Source of the DNA: JBJHCA01 sp050485785
GTDB taxonomy: Bacteria; Bacteroidota; Bacteroidia; Chitinophagales; Saprospiraceae
Length of the DNA stretch: 64,000 bases
Direction: 5' to 3'
NCBI GenBank assembly: GCA_050485785.1
Contig: JBJHCA010000003.1
Location: 1 to 64,000, forward strand
Shown: positions 1-7,221 of the stretch, piece after piece
How the letters are laid out: each line of letters begins with the position of its first letter
How positions within the stretch are numbered: the first letter of the stretch is position 1
Position numbers and translations under genes: made by a program
The notes under the pieces: model-generated
What the model saw: only the letters and a program-made list of their open reading frames with translations
Told to the model about the DNA's origin: nothing
Database searches by the model: none

Positions 1-543
1 GTGTACAACAGTTACTGCCGGATCAACACTTAGCAGCACAAACTCTGGTGAAGCCACACCTTCTTGTAGTGCTACCGGTTTAAATGGAGGAGATGTTTGG
101 TATCAGTTTACCGCAAGCAATACAACTCATTATATAATCATATCGGATATTGTAAATGTTTTAGGCGCTACGTCAAATATTGTAACGGCTGTTTATGAAG
201 GCAGTTGTGGCGATTTGACTCAATTAAGCGGAGCATGCACTTCTGCAGGAGCTACCACAAGAATAGTTTCGGATTTAACACCCGGTATGACCTATTATGT
301 AAGAGTTTATACCGCTAATACCACAGCAAATCAAGCTAACAGCTTTAATATTTGCATTGGCACTCCACCTCCTCCTCCTTCAAACAATGAATGTTTCGAG
401 GCAACAGTTTTACCTGTAAATGCAGGTGGAGAGTGTACAACAGTTACTGCCGGATCAACACTTAGCAGCACAAACTCTGGTGAAGCCACACCTTCTTGTA
501 GTGCTACCGGTTTAAATGGAGGAGATGTTTGGTATCAGTTTAC
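1..543 (+). repeat. Exact 111 bp direct repeat inside the adhesin gene
   Basis: Bases 1-111 are identical to bases 433-543. The two copies then diverge quickly, although the encoded domains remain clearly homologous for the rest of the 432 bp unit. The window starts inside the first copy, so the identity may extend further upstream. Confidence 0.9.
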
Positions 544-1395
544 GGCAACTGCAACTGTTCATGCAATAATATTATCTGATGTAACCAATGTACTAGGTGC
601 AACTTCCAGTTTAGTTACTGCGGTTTATACCGGAAGTTGCGGATCTCTTACACAAATATTTTGCTCATCTACTGGCTTGGAAAGAACCTTAACCGGGCTT
701 ACGACAGGGCAAGTTTATTTAGTCAGGGTTTATACTGTAAGCACTTTAGTAAATCAAGCCAATACCTTTAATATTTGTATAACAACGCCGCCAGTGCCTC
801 AGGGAGGTGTTTGTTCTGATCCATTAATTGTTGATAATTTAACATATACATACACTGGCAATACTGCAGATTTTGGTAATTTCCATTCTGCTTCAGATCG
901 CCCTCCATTGCCTGCATCTCAATTTAGTTCTGGTACCGGAGCAGACAGCTACCTCAATGGCCCTGAAGCGGTGTTTAGTTATACACCATCATCCAATACT
1001 TCTATCAATGTTTCTCTTACCTCGGATGTAGGTGGATGGAATAGCCTATGGATATTTGAAGGATGCCCATTTAGTTCTATCGTTGCCTATCATACTTCTA
1101 CAACTGGTGATACACGATTTTTACCTGAAATTCTCGTAACTGCCGGAACAACATATTATATTGTAGTCTCCGGTTGGGGTCCACCTCCTTCTTACAATTT
1201 CACACTGGTGATAACCGAAAACACTTGTCTAGCTCCGGTAATCACTTCCGAAGTCATTGAAGATTGTGAAAACGATGAATACTCCGTATTATTTACCATG
1301 GTTACACCTGGTTCAAATACTGGAGCTTATGGCGGCTCTGCCACCATAGGAGGAGAAACCTTTGTTGTTCCAAATGCTTTGGCTAATACAGCAGG
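2..1395 (+). CDS. Large secreted adhesin-like protein, part before the assembly gap (5' end outside window)
   Basis: The reading frame is open from the first bases of the window, so the true start lies upstream. Two tandem copies of a domain of about 144 residues are visible (period 432 bp). Each has a conserved GGDVWYQFTA strand, a VYxGSCGxLTQ segment and a closing xYxVRVYT...FNIC strand, separated by proline-rich linkers. This looks like the PPC-type beta-sandwich common in Bacteroidota surface proteins (family assignment from memory). A third, more distant sandwich domain follows (about 805-1230), then the start of another beta-rich domain that runs into the N run. No enzyme motif is seen. 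I read this as the N-terminal side of the same protein that continues at 1408, because the sequence types match and no stop precedes the gap. Function is probably extracellular adhesion or scaffolding, which is an inference. Confidence 0.8.
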
Positions 1396-1405
1396 NNNNN
1401 NNNNN
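1396..1405. other. Assembly gap (ten N)
   Basis: Ten N interrupt the adhesin gene. The frame before the gap has codons starting at positions equal to 2 modulo 3, and the frame after it at 1 modulo 3. Ten is therefore not the true length: a single uninterrupted gene needs a length of 2 modulo 3 (8, 11, 14 and so on) or a larger missing segment. The gap lies in a repeat-rich gene, a usual cause of assembly breaks. Confidence 0.95.
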
Positions 1406-1407
1406 GT

Positions 1408-4400
1408 GCGACTTCCCTCGCGGGGCCATTTCCGATTGGGTTGCCTGTAACTATTGATGTAATTGCTGAAGATGAAGATTGTAATGGGTCTTTGGGGACT
1501 TTTATTTTTGAAGCCTATAATTGCCCACCAGTTTGTGGGGGAAATTTCTATGATTCAGGAGGTCCCGATGGCACTTACTCAGATAATGAACTTTCAAGCT
1601 GGACTATATTTCCAGATAACGCAGGAGATGTAGTTACAGTGTTATTCACATTTGTAGATATTGAAACCGCTGCAGGTGCAGGTACACTAGGTGGTTGCTG
1701 GGATTATCTCGCAATTTATGACGGACCGAATACCGATGCTCCACTAATTGCAGCATCACTTTGTGGGCGGGCTGACGGAACACAACCTTCCGTTCCTGAA
1801 AACTTTTTACAAATTGGGGATTCATTCACATCCAGCCATCCATCAGGCGCCTTAACTTTTGTATTTGTTTCCGACGGATCCGTTACACTGGGAGGTTGGG
1901 TAGCTGAAGTCATTTGTGAATCTTCAGTTACCTTCGACTGCCCCGACCTGGAAGCTGATAACGGCGATCCATGCTCTCTTGAAGGAGCAGATGGTATCGT
2001 AATCGATTGCGAATGTGCATTGTACGATTGTGCTATGATTCCCGGAGGTACTTCCGAAGAAGATGAGTGTGGCGTTTGTCTCCTGGATGGTCCACTTAAC
2101 CCCGAATGGAACACTTCCTGTGCTGATTGTGCTGGTGTGCCTAACGGTACTTCCGAAGAAGATGAGTGTGGCGTTTGTCTCCTGGATGGTCCACTCAACC
2201 CCGATTGGAACACTTCCTGTGCTGATTGTGCGGGTGTGCCTAACGGTACTTCCGAAGAAGATGAGTGTGGCGTTTGTCTCCTGGATGGCCCACTTAACCC
2301 CGCTTGGAACACTTCTTGTGCTGATTGTGCGGGTGTACCTAATGGCCCTGGTGATATAGATGAATGCGGTGTATGTATCGCCGACGGCCCGACAAGTCCT
2401 GTATGGAATGCATCATGTACTGATTGTGCTGGGGTAGTCAATGGTACTGCATATATTGATAATTGTGGAGATTGTGTCGGAGGAACCACCGGATTGGATG
2501 AATGCGAAGCAGATTGCTTCGGTGTATTGGGTGGTGAAGGTATTTTCGATGATTGTGGCGTTTGCCGCTTGCCTGGTGATCCTGACTTTAATTCCACTTG
2601 TACAGATTGTGCAGGTGTAGTTAATGGTACTGCATTTGTTGACAATTGTGGCGACTGTGTAGGCGGTACTACCGGTGAGGTAGCTTGTGTAGCAGATTGT
2701 GCCGGTGTATTTGGCGGTACAGCATTTATTGATGATTGTGGCGATTGCGTTGGCGGAACCACCGGCGAGGATGCATGCGTTCAGGACTGTGCAGGCGTAT
2801 TTGGCGGTACGGCATTTATCGATGATTGTGGAGATTGCGTGGGCGGAACTACCGGACTGAATGCTTGTGCAGAAGACTGTGCAGGTGTATTCGGTGGCTC
2901 GGCATTTATTGATGAATGTGGCGACTGTGTAGGCGGTACTACGGGATTGGAAGCATGTGTACAGGATTGTGCAGGCGTGTTTGGCGGGAATGCCGAAATC
3001 GATGACTGTGGCGTGTGTATTGCCGGTGGGCCTTCAAGCCCTAACTGGAACGCTTCCTGTACAGACTGTGCAGGGGTCTTAAATGGTACTGCATTTATTG
3101 ATAACTGCGGCGATTGTGTAGGTGGAACCACCGGACTTGAAGCATGTTTGGCTGACTGCCTGGGTGTTTTGGGTGGCGATGCTGAAGTGGATGAGTGCGG
3201 CGTTTGCTATGCCAACGGACCGGCCAACCCCAACTGGAATTCAACTTGTACTGATTGCGCCGGGGTAGTTAATGGTACGGCTTTCATCGACAACTGTGGT
3301 GACTGTGTTGGTGGTACCACCGGATTGACAGCCTGTGTTGCCGATTGCCTCGGTGTGTTCGGCGGTAATGCTGCCATTGATCAATGCGGCGATTGCTGGG
3401 CGAATGGCCCGAACAATCCAAACTGGAACTTGGCTTGTACAGATTGTGCCGGCGTGGTCAATGGTACTTCCGAAATTGACGAATGTGGCGATTGTATCCT
3501 TGACGGCCCCAATAACCCGCTCTGGGGGGCTGCCTGTGCAGGCGAAACCTTCCAGCTTACCGGTGTTATCATGACCGAAAATGGTGACCCTGTTCCCAAT
3601 GCTACTGCTTCTCTAGGCAACAATACTGCCACCACCAATGCAGGTGGATTCTTTAGCCTGGGTGTTCTGGAAGGCAGCAACGGCCAGGTCACCGCCATGA
3701 AGGATATCAATCCGCGCAACGGAGTGACTACTTTTGACCTCGTATTGATTCAGCGCCACATCCTTCAGGTGCAGGCCCTGGCTACACCTTACCAGAAAAT
3801 TGCCGGGGATGTCAATAACAACGGGCAGCTTGACGTCGGGGATATCCTCATGATCCAGCAACTCATTCTCTTCTATGTCAATGACTTCCTGGATCCCTTT
3901 ACCGGGGTTAAACTCAATAACTCATGGAAAATGGTTAAACCCGGTGTTAATGATCCCAACCCCAACTCATCTGTGGTACCTTCATTCGAGTCGGCTTATA
4001 CCGTTACTGATCTTAGCGGAGATATGACCGGTTTCGACTTTGTGGCCATAAAAATGGGTGACGTCAACAGCTCTGCTACCGCTAATGCTATGGCTCCTCC
4101 GGCTAACACTGACTGGAGATCACCCTGGATATGGACTACCCATGACCGGTATGTTTCAGCCGGCGAGGAAGTCCGAATCGATATCCGCTCCAAAGATTAT
4201 GCAGCTTTCGAAGGATTCCAGGTGGCCATTCAAACCCAGGGTATTCACCTGACAAACATCGAATCGGGCTCCCTGAATGCATGGTCAGAGCGTTCTTATC
4301 ATTTGATTGATAACGAGACTGCACTGATCAGCTGGATACATACCGGTGCTGCCCAGCAAAAAAATGACGTACTGTTTACCATCATTGGTCAGGCCAAAGC

Positions 4401-4785
4401 CGGAGGTATGTTGTCGCAAATGCTGGCTATCGAAACGGATTTACTGCACCCACAAGCTTACGAAGCCAATCAACAGCCTTCAGGTATTGCCATTGACTTT
4501 TTGGCTACAGCTTCGGGCAATACGGGCATCCACCTTCTTGGCAGTTATCCCAACCCGTTCAGTGACTACGCCACCATTACCTTCTCTGCTGATAAAGAGG
4601 AAACTGTGGATATTACTATCTACGACCTCAACGGAAGAGTGATCGTGTTTGATAAGCTCAGTGTTACTCCGGGTAATAATCAGTGGACATGGTCTCCTGA
4701 TTCCAATGTGCCGGCAGGATATTATATGTTCAGGGTGCAATCTGAACTGACCACACTGCAGGGACGACTGATCTATATGGATTAA
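1408..4785 (+). CDS. Cysteine-repeat adhesin with CUB, dockerin-like and T9SS sorting domains (continuation after gap)
   Basis: About 1125 residues follow the gap. In order: the end of a beta domain; a CUB-like domain (about 1530-1920) with the WDYLAIYDG motif; sixteen four-cysteine units (2026-3543); a carboxypeptidase-regulatory-like beta domain (GDPVPNATASL, about 3550-3690); two dockerin-like calcium repeats (about 3697-3900, the second reading GDVNNNGQLDVGD); a cohesin-like beta domain (about 4117-4500); and a T9SS type A sorting domain (SYPNPFSD, DLNGRVI, 4528-4785). The protein is expected to cross the outer membrane through the T9SS and be anchored or released at the surface. The annotated frame is open back to the gap (ATSLAGPFPIG...), so the TTG at 1441 is not a start. 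A bidirectional terminator follows. Adhesion or matrix binding is inferred; no catalytic domain is visible. Confidence 0.85.
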   Translation, partial: ATSLAGPFPIGLPVTIDVIAEDEDCNGSLGTFIFEAYNCPPVCGGNFYDSGGPDGTYSDNELSSWTIFPDNAGDVVTVLFTFVDIETAAGAGTLGGCWDYLAIYDGPNTDAPLIAASLCGRADGTQPSVPENFLQIGDSFTSSHPSGALTFVFVSDGSVTLGGWVAEVICESSVTFDCPDLEADNGDPCSLEGADGIVIDCECALYDCAMIPGGTSEEDECGVCLLDGPLNPEWNTSCADCAGVPNGTSEEDECGVCLLDGPLNPDWNTSCADCAGVPNGTSEEDECGVCLLDGPLNPAWNTSCADCAGVPNGPGDIDECGVCIADGPTSPVWNASCTDCAGVVNGTAYIDNCGDCVGGTTGLDECEADCFGVLGGEGIFDDCGVCRLPGDPDFNSTCTDCAGVVNGTAFVDNCGDCVGGTTGEVACVADCAGVFGGTAFIDDCGDCVGGTTGEDACVQDCAGVFGGTAFIDDCGDCVGGTTGLNACAEDCAGVFGGSAFIDECGDCVGGTTGLEACVQDCAGVFGGNAEIDDCGVCIAGGPSSPNWNASCTDCAGVLNGTAFIDNCGDCVGGTTGLEACLADCLGVLGGDAEVDECGVCYANGPANPNWNSTCTDCAGVVNGTAFIDNCGDCVGGTTGLTACVADCLGVFGGNAAIDQCGDCWANGPNNPNWNLACTDCAGVVNGTSEIDECGDCILDGPNNPLWGAACAGETFQLTGVIMTENGDPVPNATASLGNNTATTNAGGFFSLGVLEGSNGQVTAMKDINPRNGVTTFDLVLIQRHILQVQALATPYQKIAGDVNNNGQLDVGDILMIQQLILFYVNDFLDPFTGVKLNNSWKMVKPGVNDPNPNSSVVPSFESAYTVTDLSGDMTGFDFVAIKMGDVNSSATANAMAPPANTDWRSPWIWTTHDRYVSAGEEVRIDIRSKDYAAFEGFQVAIQTQGIHLTNIESGSLNAWSERSYHLIDNETALISWIHTGAAQQKNDVLFTIIGQAKAGGMLSQMLAIETDLLHPQAYEANQQPSGIAIDFLATASGNTGIHLLGSYPNPFSDYATITFSADKEETVDITIYDLNGRVIVFDKLSVTPGNNQWTWSPDSNVPAGYYMFRVQSELTTLQGRLIYMD
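2026..3543 (+). repeat. Sixteen tandem four-cysteine protein repeats
   Basis: Each unit begins with D-C-x-G-V (the first has DCAMI) and contains D-x-C-G-x-C and a fourth cysteine. Long units (33 residues, 99 bp) contain GPxxPxWNxxC; short units (30 residues, 90 bp) contain CVGGTTG; one unit has 31 residues. Order: four long, one short, one of 31, four short, long, short, long, short, long, long. The first three long units are almost identical in DNA, which points to recent duplication. Four cysteines per unit would allow two disulfides each outside the cell. Confidence 0.9.
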
Positions 4786-4804
4786 TTCGTCTTTTTCATT
4801 AGCC

Positions 4805-4841
4805 AAAAAAGGGCTTCCGGATATTCCGGAAGCCCTTTTTT
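4805..4841. terminator. Bidirectional intrinsic terminator
   Basis: GGGCTTCCGGA (4811-4821) pairs perfectly with TCCGGAAGCCC (4825-4835) around a 3-base loop. Six A precede it and six T follow, so it can end transcription of the adhesin gene from the left and of the nine-gene operon from the right. Confidence 0.9.
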
Positions 4842-4872
4842 GTTGAACTCCTAAGGTTAGCTTATGAAGTGC

Positions 4873-6300
4873 TCAATATGCAAACGTAATCCGCCTCACT
4901 GGATAATTAAACAAATGACTGCTTTTGATCACTTCCTCCACTCGGCGGGGTACCATATCTTCCCATCCTGTTTCATCGCTGCGAATCATTTGATACACCC
5001 GACTACTGAAAATATGCAGGTGATGGGAATCGGCATTTTTAATGTCAACAATGGCATGACTGTCCAATAAGTGCCTGTACAGAAAACGAATTCCATCCGG
5101 AACCGGCAGATTCTCAGCAGTGATTAGTTCATGAGTCCCCTCCTGACTGGCGGGGTAAAGATATACGCGTATCTGCCCGTTAAACAATTCTCCTATTGCC
5201 GACAACAATCCAATGTGGCTGTGCTTTTGGTAAGTTTCATGCATAAAAGCCGTCAACCTTCTTACACCCATTACCATGCCCAATGAACTGACCTTAAAGG
5301 AATAGAAATACTGAACAAGTTCTCTGTAAGATAGCCATCGGCTAACCATCACCGTATAACCTAATCTGTTCAGTAACTCAACCCGATCCATAAAATCCTT
5401 TTCATTTACATCGTCCTGTTGTGTGAGATACTCATAGGGGATTTCGGCTATAATTGCCGAGCCTTTTCCGGGATTGGATGACTGATCCTTTACGAACTGC
5501 TCAAAACCGTTGTGCATCATGTCCTGATGGACATTGGTATAAGGCTGAAAACTGGCCGGGGTAAGCAGCAATTGCTTTTTGTACAAAAACTCCGAACCGT
5601 GTACATTGCGGCCTTCTTCATTGAATATGCCTACCGGGCTTAACTGATGTTTCACCAAATATAGGCTGAGCAAGCGATTATCAATATGCTCAAACTGAGG
5701 GCCATTCACGTAGATCATATCTACCTGAATGCGTCCGCGTATGTTCTCAATTAATGACCGGACAAGAATTTCGGGGCGGGCAAAGTATTTGAATGATGCA
5801 TAAATCAGATTGACACCTAAAATGCCCACAGCCTGTTGCTGCAAAATGGCTGAGTGATCCAGCATATTGAGATGCAGTACAACGATGTTTGATCCACCTC
5901 CCGGTTTCAGTTGAAACCGAATACCCATCCAACCGTGCCCATCTATGGTCCGGGTATAATTGACGGTTGAAACGGTGTCGGCAAAGGCAAAAAAACAGGT
6001 TTCAGGCATCTCGGTACTCAGCCGTGATTCCATCAGCTGATACTCGCGTTCAAGCATCTTGAACACCCTGGATTCACATACATACCTTCCTGTAGGTTCG
6101 GGCCCGTATATAGTATCACTGAAAGTTTTGTCGTAGGCCGACATGGTTTTGGCAATGGTGCCTGCAGCAGCTCCTACTTTGAAAAAGTACCGCGCTACTT
6201 CCTGCCCTGCACCAATTTCTGCAAACGTTCCATAAATGGCATTGTCCAGATTAATCTCCAGTGCCTTTTGTTCCGGTTCCATTACCTTATAATCGATCAT
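4873..6300 (-). CDS. Conserved protein of unknown function, last gene of the recO operon
   Basis: The protein has 475 residues from the ATG at 6300. An in-frame ATG at 6342 would overlap recO by 23 bp; I prefer 6300 because the conserved part starts there and it lies just after the recO stop. The opening block contains YGTFAEIGAGQEVARYFF and GTIAKTMSAYDK, which I remember as the signature of a widespread, uncharacterised bacterial family whose members carry unrelated names in databases (unverified). There is no signal peptide or convincing membrane segment, so a cytoplasmic location is expected. A glycine-rich stretch (LKPGGGSN) occurs near residue 145, but I recognise no known catalytic motif. 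Its function is not assigned. It is the promoter-distal gene before the shared terminator. Confidence 0.75.
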   Translation of the reverse strand: MIDYKVMEPEQKALEINLDNAIYGTFAEIGAGQEVARYFFKVGAAAGTIAKTMSAYDKTFSDTIYGPEPTGRYVCESRVFKMLEREYQLMESRLSTEMPETCFFAFADTVSTVNYTRTIDGHGWMGIRFQLKPGGGSNIVVLHLNMLDHSAILQQQAVGILGVNLIYASFKYFARPEILVRSLIENIRGRIQVDMIYVNGPQFEHIDNRLLSLYLVKHQLSPVGIFNEEGRNVHGSEFLYKKQLLLTPASFQPYTNVHQDMMHNGFEQFVKDQSSNPGKGSAIIAEIPYEYLTQQDDVNEKDFMDRVELLNRLGYTVMVSRWLSYRELVQYFYSFKVSSLGMVMGVRRLTAFMHETYQKHSHIGLLSAIGELFNGQIRVYLYPASQEGTHELITAENLPVPDGIRFLYRHLLDSHAIVDIKNADSHHLHIFSSRVYQMIRSDETGWEDMVPRRVEEVIKSSHLFNYPVRRITFAY

Positions 6301-6319
6301 AGCAGGCAGCTTATAAACG

Positions 6320-7210
6320 CTAAGATACAAATTCATCGCCACGTGTATCCCACAAGTCGCGCAAAACCGCCACAGATCGGAGTCCTTTGAACCCCGGTAT
6401 ATGCCACTTCATATACAATATCAGTTTGTCCAGCAAACCCCTTCTCACCTTAAGCGCAAAACCCTTCCTTCCAGAAATCAAAAACTCCCCCATTGCATTG
6501 CCTCGGTGCGAAACAGCTTCTTCTGTTTCCGGGTGCTTGCTTTTGGGTTCTCCTGCAATAGGAGAGGGATTATGCTGAATATTATACAGGTCCTGATCGG
6601 GTAAAGGCTCGTAGTTTTGATTTTTTATATCTTTTTGTTGGAGTTCGGCCAGCAGGCGACTTTCCTCAAGGGTAGCGGTAATCCCCTGTACTTCTCCCGA
6701 AACGAAAGTACCGTTCTCCACATGGAAAAAAATATCCTCATTGCTTTCTCCCGGCTGAATTCCCAATCCTAGCACTTCCAGTAAAGCAATAATGTACTCA
6801 TGTAAAATCACCTTGAGGTCGCATTCTTCAGAATCGAGTCCGCGCAGAAAAGTATACAACACTCCGTAAAGATGCTCATCATGTTGAAGTTTACTCTGAA
6901 CCTGCCGGAATACTTCAACCATGAATAATGCCCCTGTACCTCTCACAATGTCGAATGGAATCCGGCTGTAGATCATATGCGGACTCAGCTCTTTGATCCG
7001 GTGGAGTGTTTTGCCTTCCTTGAAATAGGCCACCAGGTCTATCATCATAGCCGGTCTTAACATGCTTGGGCTAATCCTTGAATTGGACTTCCTTACCCCG
7101 CTGATCACAAAACTATGTCTGCCTAACTCCGGAGTCACCACATCCAGTATCAGACTGGTTTCACTGTATTTAGTCTGATGCAGCACAATACCTTGTGTTT
7201 TGATGATCAC
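6320..7210 (-). CDS. recO: DNA repair protein RecO, with an internal insertion
   Basis: RecO acts with RecF and RecR in recombinational repair by loading RecA on SSB-coated single strands. The start MIIKTQGIVLHQTKYSETS is the typical OB-fold beginning, followed by SGVRKSNSR and the helical domain with LFMVEVFRQV and LLEVLGLG. At 296 residues it is about 50 longer than usual (roughly 240-250). The excess is a low-conservation stretch at residues 190-237, rich in Pro, Glu and Ser, whose DNA holds a hairpin (6549-6565). After it the sequence rejoins with GFALKVRRGLLDKLI. The gene lies 11 bp after porZ in the same operon. The insertion keeps the frame, so the protein is probably functional. Confidence 0.88.
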   Translation of the reverse strand: MIIKTQGIVLHQTKYSETSLILDVVTPELGRHSFVISGVRKSNSRISPSMLRPAMMIDLVAYFKEGKTLHRIKELSPHMIYSRIPFDIVRGTGALFMVEVFRQVQSKLQHDEHLYGVLYTFLRGLDSEECDLKVILHEYIIALLEVLGLGIQPGESNEDIFFHVENGTFVSGEVQGITATLEESRLLAELQQKDIKNQNYEPLPDQDLYNIQHNPSPIAGEPKSKHPETEEAVSHRGNAMGEFLISGRKGFALKVRRGLLDKLILYMKWHIPGFKGLRSVAVLRDLWDTRGDEFVS

Positions 7211-7221
7211 AACCGGTTATA

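Noticed and set aside
1716..3131. Long open frames on the minus strand (348 and 116 codons) opposite the cysteine repeats
   Set aside because: They are made of PPTQSPQSS-type repeats that mirror the codon pattern of the sense repeats; no independent motif or start signal is seen.
2026..3543. Regular 90-99 bp DNA repeats that could be taken for a CRISPR array
   Set aside because: The repeats are coding throughout, in frame with a single large protein, without unique spacers.
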